From Orobanche coerulescens (Eukaryota > Streptophyta > Magnoliopsida > Lamiales > Orobanchaceae): 64,000 nt of DNA. Position 1 is the first letter of the stretch; the number at the start of each line of letters is the position of its first letter. Positions 23,208 through 33,499 of the stretch are shown in pieces. A program made the translations under genes and the position numbers. Under the pieces are notes generated by a model. That model had not been told where the DNA came from and ran no database searches. It saw only the letters and a program-made list of their open reading frames with translations. The DNA lies in NCBI GenBank assembly GCA_033398695.1, contig CM065802.1, positions 150,770,096 to 150,834,095 on the forward strand, read 5' to 3'.

Positions 23208-23226
23208 GCTTGTTTTTGTAGTAGTG
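23208..23226 (-). repeat. CACTA terminal inverted repeat (5' end)
   Basis: The minus strand reads CACTACTACAAAAACAAGC, the classic CACTA start. The partner end is not in the window. Confidence 0.88.
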
Positions 23227-23229
23227 ATC

Positions 23230-23400
23230 TCAAGCAAACAAGCCTTTTAGATTCATGCGTGGTTGGCTGACTCATGAGAAGTATGATGCATCCGCCCGTA
23301 ATAATTGGAGGGGTGGCCCGAGCTTTTTGCATGCTTTGAGTGAATTTTCGGGCAAACTCCAACAGTGGAATAGGGATGTGTTTGGCAGCATTTTTGATAA
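23230..23400 (+). pseudogene. LINE (L1-type) ORF2 fragment
   Basis: An open frame reads KPFRFMRGWLTHEKYD and then LQQWNRDVFGSIF. Plant L1 ORF2 proteins carry this PFRF..W..H and WN...FGNIF spacing in the segment between endonuclease and reverse transcriptase. Only about 55 codons remain. CACTA bounds it on the left and the E LTR on the right. From 23364 onward the sequence also occurs at 30404, as part of a large duplication. Confidence 0.55.
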
Positions 23401-23900
23401 ATTCATAAAGTATTACATATATACGAAAGGTATAACATACAAGAATTCAACCATCATTATAACCAATCAAGATAACTTGCCTCAATTCCGTAGATGAAAA
23501 TAGTTTTCCTTCGAACAAACGATCGAACAGTGTCCTCGATTAACAATTCTCTCTCGAACAAACACCTTGAGCGAAATGTAATTCATTCAACAATACATTC
23601 ATATAATATTGATACCAATTCGTAGAAAATGACACTCGCACTTTACTCTAATCGTTCATCCTATCCCAATGAACATTTTATCATTTCATTAACGAACTTT
23701 AATACGTCTGATTCATCTTTAAAATCGGATTTACCAAGTTCTTAAGGTTCTTCAATGTTCATGATCGTCTATACTACATGGATTATTATTAATAATTTCC
23801 ATTAACAATTCTATTACAACATTATCATTATCACTTCATAAAAATCTTCTCAAGGGTATTGTTTAATACCTAAACATGATGTTTTAATAAATCCTATGTC
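23401..23900 (-). repeat. E 3' LTR, left part (minus strand)
   Basis: AT-rich, continuing the E LTR once Copia (23906-32416) is removed. It keeps the ACTTGCCTCAATTC block seen as ACTTGCCTCGAATA in C'. Its left boundary with the LINE scrap is not sharp and no LTR end is visible. Confidence 0.55.
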
Positions 23901-23905
23901 ATTAA
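23901..23905. repeat. Target-site duplication of Copia, left copy (ATTAA)
   Basis: ATTAA precedes the LTR start TGTTGGGAATAG and is repeated at 32417-32421 right after the LTR end TTTTAACA. It also stands at 30942-30946 before the second LTR, as part of the duplicated flank. Confidence 0.8.
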
Positions 23906-25403
23906 TGTTGGGAATAGTGTCCTAGGACATTCGATGTGCCTAGATTTGTAATTGTCACATTTAAATAAAGTTATTTGATATCATTTATTTATCGTTGATT
24001 ATTATAATGTGTGCATGTTTTAATATTATAATAATCGAATAAGAGTTATTCACGAATAATAAGATTATTCAAATGTCCATGGTACAATCACGTTGAGTAG
24101 AGACTCAAGTGATTAATATACTAGTATAAGTTTGATTGATAATCATCATATGATTATGCGTATGGTACGGATCAATCTTATGAGTATTGGTTGGAGAACT
24201 AATACTGGACAGACCCGCATTGAGATCACTGCATGGAAATGTCATAAGTGAATCTCAATATAAAAGTATGTCAATAAATCCTTGAGCCTGAGATTATCAT
24301 AGAGTCCAACATGATAACTGCTATACCTTGATGTAACCCAACGTCATCTGAAATATGGTGATCATAAATGTTAGCGATCGGGATTAGTGGGAGTCATGTA
24401 GAGGGCAATGAATAATCAAGATGGGGATTTGTCCCTCTCTTTAGTGAGAGAGATATCTGCTGGGCCCCTCGATAAGTAGGACTGAAGGAAATGCATATCC
24501 ATGCTCAAATGAAGAGTCATTTGATTCAATCAGTCTACTTAAGATCGAGAAACCATTTGAACATAAATAAGTATGACAGACTCCATGACTTAGTTCAAAT
24601 ATGATATCGCGTGACAAATGGATTTGACACGTTAAAAGGTTTAATGGACTATTAACTTATACTATTTGGGTAATCATAATGTCTTGCTAGAGGCCGCTTA
24701 TGATTTATTATTTAATAAGGTATTAAATAATTGCCAATATAATATTAACCTTTTGGGTCGCACGTACGACAATTATAGACAAGTAGGAATAAATATCAAC
24801 TGGGAATAATTAATATAATATTGGATATTATATTTATGAGGAGATTAAATAATAAGTAATATATAATATTGGATATTATAGATAATGTATTATTTAATAA
24901 GATGAGGGGTAACTAAGCAAATACTAGATTTTTGAATTTAGGGTTACTTAGTATAAATAAGGAGTCTATGACAAGGAGTTGTTATTAAAAACCTACACCT
25001 AAAAAAAATCGCCCCCTCTCTCTCAAGACTAAGGATATCGACCTCCACCTCCTACAGTAGGAGAACAACGTCGGTCTTCTGATCTTCTTCGCTTAGTTGA
25101 TATTGATAGATAGTACAATCCTTCTAGTAAGGAATTTGTGTTGTACTATTTATCAATATTATTCGTAAGGATCTAGCATTCCGGCTTGTGGAATTGTTCG
25201 TGTGTGGATCACCCAAAGAGGAAGGAGATATTCATCTGCTTTTAGTCTGGTTCACATCCATTCTTCGAATTATGGTAATTCGACGAACTCTTAATAAATC
25301 AATTAAATTACTGCATGTAGATCCTCGTTTGGGTTTTTTTCGTTTATTTATTCTGCTGCGTTTTACTCTAGTTTATTTTATTAGATACACGCAAAACCAA
25401 ACA
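23906..25403 (+). repeat. Copia 5' LTR
   Basis: TGTTGGGAATAGTGTCC start; ends CAAAACCAAACA before the primer site. The last ~20 bases (TTAGATACACGCAAAACCAAACA) replace the shorter TTAACA end of the 3' LTR. TATA box at 24952-24960. Confidence 0.85.
24952..24960 (+). promoter_or_regulatory. TATA box, Copia 5' LTR
   Basis: TATAAATAA after CTTAG; the same box is at 31990-31998 in the second LTR. Confidence 0.6.
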
Positions 25404-25404
25404 G

Positions 25405-25417
25405 TGGTATCAGAGCC
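25405..25417 (+). other. Copia primer-binding site
   Basis: TGGTATCAGAGCC, the exact initiator Met-tRNA complement, one base after the LTR. Confidence 0.9.
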
Positions 25418-25684
25418 AACTTGCATGTAATTTAATTATTTGTGTAGAACATGTTTATGTGTAAATTATGTTCTTGATTATGTTTATAAAATATAGATTT
25501 TATAAAATAATTTTTCTGGTTAAATTTGATTAAATCGAATTGTCAAAAATAAATTTTCTGGACTGTTTTCGCGAATTTCTGCTCCAGAACTGTTCTGGAA
25601 CAGATCTGTTCCGAGATGGGTCGGGTCCGGGTCGGGTCGGATCTAGACCCGCGGGTCATTTTAATTAGCAATTTTTTTTTTAAA

Positions 25685-25748
25685 TTCCAGGGATTCGATC
25701 CCTAGTCGCCCGGATTCCCTTCGTCCGACTTACCATGTGGTCTGCCAG
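25685..25748 (-). other. tRNA-like sequence 1 (antisense, decayed)
   Basis: The minus strand has GGGATCGAATCCC, a T-arm/B-box match, preceded by GACCACATGGTAAGTCGGA, a weak D-arm/A-box. No intact acceptor stem was found, so it is not called a gene. Confidence 0.4.
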
Positions 25749-25839
25749 TTTGTTTGTTGAATTATACACGGAACTTTTATAAAACGTATTAAATCTCGTT
25801 AGAAAATTTGGAAATAATAGTTGCAAAATGTTGCAACTG

Positions 25840-25910
25840 CTGCCGCTGGGTTTCGAACCCGTGCGGATCCGTGGGCAGAGGCGCACTCGACTATCTGGGC
25901 TAGAGATCGA
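25840..25910 (-). other. tRNA-like sequence 2 (antisense)
   Basis: The minus strand reads TAGCCCAGATAGTCGAGTGC (A-box/D-arm like), an anticodon-arm-like middle with CCTCTGCCCACGG, then GGGTTCGAAACCCA (B-box/T-arm, perfect pairing). The spacing fits a tRNA; the acceptor stem is poor. It looks like a tRNA-derived segment captured in the leader. Confidence 0.45.
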
Positions 25911-26832
25911 GATTGTTAATTTATTGCCTGATTGTCAGACAGATTGATTATTTAGTATATTACATGCTTTATTAATTATTTGATAATTATTTATGGTATG
26001 TGTATGGTGTATGGCATGACCATAAATTGACCAATGTGATTGGATAATTTATTTCCTTATGGGTTGGTTTTACTGCCTGCATGTCGTTTAATTATATTTG
26101 GTTTTACGGCATGCGAGTCGTCTATTTAAATTGTTTATTATTTTACGGTCTGCGTGTCGTTTGCACTTCTTGTAATTTAATTTACTAGTGTAGTATTAAA
26201 TCTCATTAATATAATGAAGACAAGAAGGACGAGAAGGACGGACTTGAGGATCAAATTGATCGCGAATGACGTTCCAAGGAGTTGGAAAGATCAATGAAGA
26301 CCATATTTAACCCTTTAGATTGACCTTTGTAATTTTCATGTTGACTCATGAAAATCACGTTAGGATTATGGTCATGCGATACACGGTCCTATGCTTTTAT
26401 TGTCATGCGATGCGATGTATGTTTAAATTTATGCATGTATGTGATGCTATGTATGTTTAGATGTATGTTAGCAAACATAGACATTTTAACATAGGATAAA
26501 AATCCCTCGTTAAAATTTTAAAATGCCGTTCATTTGAAAAACACCTATCAAGACTTTGATCATCTTGAGTGGGTCATGCCAAAGCTGGGCGCTCGGATTA
26601 TCTTAGTAAGGTAGGATAGATAATGGTGATACCTATACGTTTAATGAATTTGGAAATCAAAATAGTTTTGAACCTTAAGGCATAATATTGGATTATAACA
26701 TGCTTGGGCATACGATGCCAAATCCCATGAAAATTAAAAATATTGTAAATTGAGGATACTTTGTTTTAGTGGGAGTATTTTTAGAGAAATAAAATAATGT
26801 GACTAAATATTTTGCATATTGAATTTTGTAGA

Positions 26833-27700
26833 ATGGCATCAAACAACACATCCACCATTTCACTGCGATCCATCCTTGAGAAGGACAAGCTCAAAAAAAA
26901 TAGCAGCAACTATCTGGATTGGATACGGAGCTTGAGAATAGTTCTCAAGCAAGAAAGAAGATGTATGTTCTTGAGGAAGAAATTCCCGATAATCCAGATG
27001 ACAATGCAAACAAAGCAACAAAAGACAAATGGAAGAAACATTGTGATGATTCTATTGATGTAAGTTGTCTTATGTTGGGCACTATTTGTCCAGAACTTCA
27101 GAAGAATCTGGAGGAAATGGAAGCTTATTAGCTAAATGATCACCTCAAGGAAACTTTCTCGAAGCATTCTAGGCAAGAGAGGTATGAGACCTTTCAAGCC
27201 TTGTATGCTTGCAAGATGGTTGAGGGGACATTTGTCAGCGCTCATATGCTCAAGATGAAAGGATATATTGATCATCTTGAAAGGCTTGGTTTTCCACTTT
27301 CTAAGGAGCACTCCACGGATGTGATCCTAAACTCATTGCCCAAAAGTTTCGGTCAGTTCATTATGAACTATAATATGAATGAGATGGAGAAGTCCATTGC
27401 TGATCTGCATGGGATGCTTAAAATGGCTGAGCAGAATATTAAGAAGAAACCAACCCATGTGCTGATGGTCAGCAAAGGGAAGTCCTTTAATAACAAAGGC
27501 AAGGGCAAGGGTAAGGCAAAAGTTGCCAAATCTAAAGACTCTTCTAAGCCAATTTTCAAGGCTAAAGCTCCTAAAGATGGAAATTGCCATCATTGTAATA
27601 AACCACGAAACTGGAAAAGAAATTGCAAGGTTTACTCGGAAGAGCTAAAGCATACCAATGGTAGTGGGACTACCACAGGTATGTTTGTTATAGAAGTTAA
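26833..27700 (+). pseudogene. gag: Copia gag, frameshifted
   Basis: Starts MASNNTSTISLRSILEKDKL at 26833. The frame shifts near 26915-26940, and the continuation has a TAG at 27129-27131 where the family usually has a Glu codon. The long part (27132 on) has the usual gag helices. The zinc knuckle CHHCNKPRNWKRNC keeps three Cys but has Asn where CX2CX4HX4C needs His, so RNA binding by the knuckle is probably lost. A Lys/Gly-rich stretch precedes it. Confidence 0.85.
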
Positions 27701-30200
27701 CTTATCTACTTATAACTCCTGGGTATTGGATACTGAATGTGGATCTCACATTTGTACAAATGTGCAGGGGTTGAGAAGTAGTAGAGAGCTGAAGAAAGGG
27801 GAAGTGGATCTAAGAGTCGGCAATGGAGCAAGAGTTGCTGCACTAGCCGTAGGAACTTATGATCTAGTTTTACCCAATGGACTTTTGTTAGTTTTGAACA
27901 ATTTCTATTATGTTCCTGCTATGAATAAGAATTTTATTTCAGTTTCTACATTAGATTGTGAAGGTTATAGTTTTCTTATTAAGAATAAGATTATTCGTAT
28001 TTTCTTTGATGACTTGCTTTATGGTACTGCAAAGTTATATACTGGCCTAATAAATGATATTCGCATGTCCCATATGATTCATAGTCAAAAGAGTCTAAAA
28101 GTCCATCATTATGGAGTTAGAAATGCGTTTCTCATTTATGTGACCAATTTGACAATGCCATAAGTAAGTCGGATTAGAATCATTGAGCTTAAGTTTCTTG
28201 GATGCAATGTTATAGACTTCCAATGTTATAGACTTCCAAAGTTTCTTAGAATCCTTTCACCGGTCATGGAGAAAGGGCTAGTGATCTATTACGCCTAATA
28301 CATACTGATGTATGCGGACCTCTTACCACTCATGCCAGAGGCGGATACCAATACTTCATTACATTTACTGAAGATTTTAGACGATATGGATATGTTTATC
28401 TTATGAAGTATAAACATGAATCTTTTGAAATGTTCAAAATATTCCAGAATGAAGTACAGAATCAACTTGGCAAGATAATTAAAGTCCTTCAATCGGATCG
28501 AGGTGGCGAATGCTTGAGCCAAGAATTCGATGATCATCTTAGGAGTTGTGGAATTGTTTCGCAACTTACTCCTCCCAGAACACCTCAGCATAACGGAGTG
28601 TTCGAGAGGTGGAGTCAAACTTTATTGGATATAGTTCGATCCATGAGGAGTCGAACAGAGCTTCCATTATCATTTTGGGGCCATGCCTTAGAAACAGCAG
28701 TATTCACCCTTAACTGTGTTCCATCTAAAGCAGTTGAAAAGACACCATTTGAGAAGTGGACTCGTAAGAGACCAAACTTGTCTTTTCTAAAGATCTGGGG
28801 TGGCAAAGTGTTCGTAAGGCGCCAAGTGTTTGACAAACTGGCAGCCAGATCTGAAAGATGTCTATTTGTGGGATATCCTAAGGAAACTAAAGGATATTAC
28901 TTTTATAAGCCCGCAGAGAACAAAGTGTTTGTTGCTCGAAATGCTGTATTCTTAGAAAGGGAATTTATTTCCAAAAGAGACAGTGGGAGAAGAGTAATTC
29001 TCGAGGAAACTCAAGAACCACAAGAAGACATCGTTTCACCGATGGAAACTGAACAAGCTCAACAATCAGTTGAAGAGCCCGTTCGAAGTACACAAGTCCC
29101 ACGCAGATCTGATAGGATGCGACATGAACCTGAGAGATATGGTTATCTCGTAACAGAGGATGATGATGCATCAATTATAGATGATGAGCCTAGTACCTAT
29201 ACAGAAGCTGCTTCAGGACCAGAGTCCGAGGAATGGCTAGAAGCCATGAAGTCAGAGATGCAGTCCATGTATGACAATCATGTTTGGAACTTGATAGATC
29301 CACCTGAGGGTGTTAAAACCATTAGGTGCAAATGGGTCTATAAAAAGAAGAAAGACACGGATGATAATCTGCAAGCCTATAAATCTAGACTAGTGGCAAA
29401 AGGTTATAGACAGATTCATGGTGTTGACTATGATGAGACCTTTTCGCCAGTAGTCATGCTTAAATCAATTAGAATTTTATTTGCCATTGCCGCATACTAT
29501 GATTATGAAATATGGGAAATGGATGTCAAAACAGCATTCCTTAATGGAAACTTACTCGAGGATGTGTACATGACACAACTTGAAGGTTTTGTTCATCCAG
29601 AAAATTCTAAAAAGATTTGCAAGCTTCAAAGATCTATTTATGGGTTGAAGCAGGCTTCTCGGAGCTGGAATCTTCGTTCTGATGAAACTGTCAAAGAGTT
29701 TTGGTTCATTCAAAATGAATATGAACCATGTGTGTACAATAAGGTTAGTGGGAGAATAGTTGTTTTCTTAGTCTTATATGTAGATGACATATTACTCATT
29801 GGAAATGACATTCCCACCTTGCAGACAGTCTAGACTTGGTTGGGAAGTTGTTTCTCAATGAAAGACTTAGGAGAAGCTGCTTACATTCTTGGGATAAAAA
29901 TCTATAGAGATAGATCAAAGAGAATGATTGGTCTGAGTCAAAGTACCTAGTACTCGACCAGATGTATAATTTGCCCTTAGCATGACAGGTCGATACCAAT
30001 CAAATCCAGCTGTAAGTCACTGGACAGCAGTGAAAACCATCCCAAAGTACTTGAGAAGAGCTAAGGATGCGTTCCAAATATATGGATGTGTGGGAAACAA
30101 GCTGGTTGTAAATAGTTACGCCGATGCAAGTTTCAAAACCGATGGCGACGATTTAAGATCGCAGACGGTTTTGTATTTTGTTTAAAAAGAAGATGCTGTG
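27701..30200 (+). pseudogene. pol: Copia pol: protease, integrase, RT, partial RNase H; broken
   Basis: The protease motif WVLDTGCGSH is changed to WVLDTECGSH. A stop at 28161 and a local 16-bp duplication (28206-28238) interrupt the zinc-finger part of integrase. From 28268 the integrase core is open: HTDVCGPL, then SDRGGE, then NGVFERWSQTLL (the last catalytic Glu kept). RT runs to 29833 with MDVKTAFLNG, IYGLKQASRSW and catalytic YVDD near 29780. A TAG at 29831 ends the frame. About 29950 a deletion joins the end of RT to RNase H (WTAVKTIPKYL). RNase H is frameshifted and stops where the duplicated flank begins at 30404 (after KHILRKYHL). Copia order (integrase before RT) is clear. Confidence 0.9.
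28206..28238 (+). repeat. 16-bp tandem duplication in Copia integrase
   Basis: AATGTTATAGACTTCC occurs twice back to back and helps break the frame. Confidence 0.85.
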
Positions 30201-30403
30201 AATTGGAAATGTTCCAAGTAAACACATTCATAGATTATATAACTTAAGACTGAGTACCTGGCAGCATCGGATGCATCCAAGGATAATATGTGGAACCTTT
30301 TAGGTCCTATAAGTCTTTACTACGACAATAATGGTGCTATTGCGCGAGCTAAAAAGTCATGGACCGATCATAATTCCAAACATATACTTAGAAAATATCA
30401 CCT

Positions 30404-30946
30404 AGTGGAATAGGGATGTGTTTGGCAACATTTTTTGATAGATTCATAAACTATTACATATATATGAAAGGTATAACATACAAGAATTCAATCATCATTA
30501 TAACGAATCAAGATAACTTGCCTCAATTCCATACATGAAAATAGTTTTCCTTCGAACAAACGATCGGACGGTGTCCTCGATTAACAATTCTCTCTGGAAC
30601 AAACACCTTGAGCGGAATGTAATTCATTCAACAATACATTCATATAATATTGATACCAATTCGTAGAAAATGACATTCGTAATTTACTCGAATAGTTCAT
30701 CCTATCCCAATGAACATTTTATCGATTCATTAATGAACTTTAATACGTCTGATTCATCTTTAAAATCGGATTTACCAAGTTCTAAAGGTTCTTCAATGTT
30801 CATGATCGTCTTTACTACATGGATTATTATTAATAATTTCCATTAACAATTCTATTACAACATTATCATCATCACTTCATAAAAATCTTCTCAAGTGTAT
30901 TGTTTAATACCTAAACATGATGTTTTAACAGATCCTACGCCATTAA
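30404..30946 (-). repeat. Second copy of the 5' flank (LINE end + E LTR part)
   Basis: Matches 23364-23905 with roughly 5% difference, including the final ATTAA. It is host flank DNA that should not lie between Copia pol and its 3' LTR. Confidence 0.8.
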
Positions 30947-32416
30947 TATTGGGAATAGTGTCCTAGGACATTCGATGTGCCTAGATTTGTAATTATAACA
31001 TTTAAATAAAGTTATCTGATACCATTTATTTCTCGTTGATTATTATAATGTATGAATGTTTTAATATTATAATAATCGAATAATAGTTATTCACGAATAA
31101 TAAGATTATTCAAATGTTCCTGGTACAATCATGTTGAGTAGAGACTCAAGTGATTAATATACTAGTATAAGTTTGATTGATAATCATCGGATGTTTATGC
31201 GTATGGTATGGATCAATCTTATGGGTATGGTTGGAGAACTAATATTGGACAGACCCGCATTGAGATCACTGCATGGAAATGTCATAAGTGAATCTCAGTA
31301 TAACAGTATGTCAATAAATCCTTGAACCTGAGACTATCATTGAGTCCAACATGATAACTGCTATGCCTTGACGTAACCCAATGTCATATGAAACATGGTG
31401 ATCATAAAGGTTAGCGATCGGGATTAGTGGGAGTCATGTAGAGGGCAATGAATAATCAAAATGGGGATTTGTCCCTCTATTTAGTGATAGAGATATCTGC
31501 TGGGGCCCTCGATAAGTAGGACTGAAGGAAATACATGGCCATGGTCAAATGAAGAGTCATTTGATTCAATCAGTCTATTTAAGATCGAGAAAGCATTTGA
31601 ACATAAATAAGTATGACAGACTCCATGACTTAGTTCAAATATGATATCGCGTGACAAAGGGATTCGACACGTTAAAAGGTTTAATGGACTATTAACTTAT
31701 ATTATTCGGGTAATCATACTGTCTTGCTAGAGGCCGCTTATGATTTATTATTTAATAAAGTATTAAATAATTGCCAATATAATATAAGTCTTTTGGTTCG
31801 CACGCACGACAATTATAGACAAGTAGGAATAAATATCAATTGGGAATAATAAATATAATATTGGATATTATATTTATGAGGAGATTATCATAAGTAATAT
31901 ATAATATTGGATATTATATATAATGTATTATTTAATAAGATGAGGGGTAACTAAGAAAATACTAGACTCTTGAATCTAGGGTTACTTAGTATAAATAAGT
32001 AGCCTATGACAAGGAGTTGTCATTAGAAACCTACACCTAAAAAAATCGCCCCCCTCTCTCTCAAGACTAAGGATACGACCTCCACCTCCTACAGTAGGAG
32101 AATGACGCTGGTCTTCTGATCTTCTTCCCTTAGTTGATATTGATCGATAGTATAATCCTTCTAGTAAGGAATTTGTGTTGAACTTTTATCAATTTTATTT
32201 ATAAGGATCTAGCAATTCGGCTTGTGGAATTGTTCTTGTGTGGATCACCCAAAGAGGAAGGAGATATTCACCTGCTTCTAGTCCGGTTCAGATCCGTTTT
32301 TCGAATTAAGGTAATTCGACGAATTCTTAATAAATCAATTAAACTACTGCATGTAGATCCTCGTTTTTTTTTTCGTTTATTTATTCCGCTGCGTTTTACT
32401 CTATTTTATTTTAACA
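30947..32416 (+). repeat. Copia second (3') LTR
   Basis: Starts TATTGGGAATAG (second base changed from G) and ends TTTTAACA before the ATTAA target copy. TATA box at 31990-31998. Confidence 0.85.
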
Positions 32417-32885
32417 ATTAATTCATTGAGTTAGGCTTAACTATATCAAAACCCATGATCATTAACTCCCATTGCTAATCAATCTAACAAGTCGAGTATG
32501 ATTCTTCTAAACATGATCAAGATCATCTAAACATTAAGGACATTCTCCTTTAAAACCCTAATTATCATGTTCTTCAATAAGTGTTCAAAAACTTAGTAAC
32601 AATCATGTTATACTTGATCAATTCAATCCTATGCGAAATATTCATTTCTGGCATCATCATTACTATGAAAACAAAGTAAGTTTGTACAACATACCTCAAA
32701 AAAATGATGAAAACCACCAAAATTACAAGAATTCACTCCAAACTTCCAATCACTAAGCTCCAACCCAAGAAACGAAGCTCTAACTCACGATGGAGGGGAA
32801 TAAAAATGGCTTATGAAGGCAGGAGAATGATATCTTAGAGAGAATACCAAGTTAGGTTCATGCAGAAATGAAAGACAAATCTGTC

Positions 32886-32894
32886 TTTTATAAA
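32886..32894 (-). promoter_or_regulatory. TATA box of E 3' LTR
   Basis: The minus strand reads TTTATAAAA just downstream of the array, the same order as in the C LTR. Confidence 0.55.
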
Positions 32895-32906
32895 CTGCCA
32901 TCGCCA

Positions 32907-33273
32907 TTACGTATGTTACCTCAATAGGCTAACGTACGTTAATAACTCTTACGTACGCTAAGACATAAGGTGTTGCATACGTAATTAGCCTCGAGAGGCT
33001 ACTGCCTCAAAACACTCATCTCATTACGTACGTTGTCAAAAAGACGCACGTAGCCTACTAGTATTACGTACGTTAGGGCTTAACCATTACATACGTAATA
33101 GCCGTTGACTTAGGCTGTCACAATCAAACCAAGAATCCCGGTCGTGACCTGTACCACACGCCAAAAGGAGAGATGCTGTCTGATACACCATATTACGTAC
33201 GCTAATGATAGGGTCTAACGTACGTAATATCACACATATAACGTGCGCTAACCTAACATCATAGAGTACGTTA
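32907..33273 (-). repeat. Palindromic TTACGTACGTAA array, E 3' LTR
   Basis: Unit starts read by hand: 32907, 32930, 32949, 32973, 33023, 33042, 33064, 33087, 33193, 33216, 33239, 33262. Gaps are 23, 19, 24, 50, 19, 22, 23, 106, 23, 23, 23. Common forms are TTACGTACGTTA and TAACGTACGTTA. Confidence 0.88.
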
Positions 33274-33499
33274 AACACCAAACACATAGCCAAGAAATGA
33301 AGTCTTCCAATACAACATCTAACAATCATCTAAGTGCGAACAATGAATATAATTAATTCGATTCTAGTATCACAACATTAATAATCATTATACTAAATGT
33401 AACATGATACAACTATACCCATATTATCCGAACAATACAACAGTAAATAATAAGATTACAGTCGGATATTACATACTCCCCCCTTAAAAGGAGTTTCGT

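Larger units (their letters stand above)
17000..23226 (-). mobile_element. CACTA (En/Spm) DNA transposon, 3' part lost, minus strand
   Basis: The minus-strand 5' terminus is CACTACTACAAAAACAAGC (plus 23208-23226), with a dense subterminal repeat array next to it and a TNP2-like transposase at the far end. The element is cut at 17000 by LTR D, and the other terminus lies outside the window or was lost. The 3-bp target duplication would be ATC (23227-23229) but cannot be confirmed from one side. Confidence 0.88.
25418..26832 (+). other. Copia leader, non-coding
   Basis: 1.4 kb before the gag ATG with no conserved protein. It holds two antisense tRNA-like segments (listed separately) and three TTTACGGY(A/C)TGCRNGTCGT repeats near 26069, 26103 and 26143. 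Confidence 0.6.
23364..30403 (+). repeat. 7.04-kb unit flanked by a duplicated 2-kb segment
   Basis: Sequence from 23364 (AGTGGAATAGGGATG) through the flank and Copia LTR recurs from 30404 to 32416. The repeat therefore starts inside a LINE scrap on one side and inside Copia RNase H coding on the other. Confidence 0.75.
23906..32416 (+). mobile_element. Ty1/copia LTR retrotransposon with rearranged 3' side
   Basis: An LTR (23906-25403), initiator Met primer site, gag, protease, integrase, RT and partial RNase H in copia order, and a second LTR (30947-32416). A 5-bp target duplication brackets the whole. The 3' end of pol and the polypurine tract are missing. In their place is a second copy of the 540 bp that precede the 5' LTR. 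LTR copies differ by roughly 5%. Confidence 0.9.
32422..33473 (-). repeat. E 3' LTR, right part (minus strand)
   Basis: On the minus strand the LTR begins TGTAATATCCGACTGTAATC at 33473 right after the polypurine tract. A TATA box and palindromic array are inside. Copia splits this LTR at 32421. Confidence 0.8.

Noticed and set aside
25840..25910. Functional tRNA gene
   Set aside because: A and B box-like segments only; acceptor stem does not pair well and it lies antisense in a retrotransposon leader.
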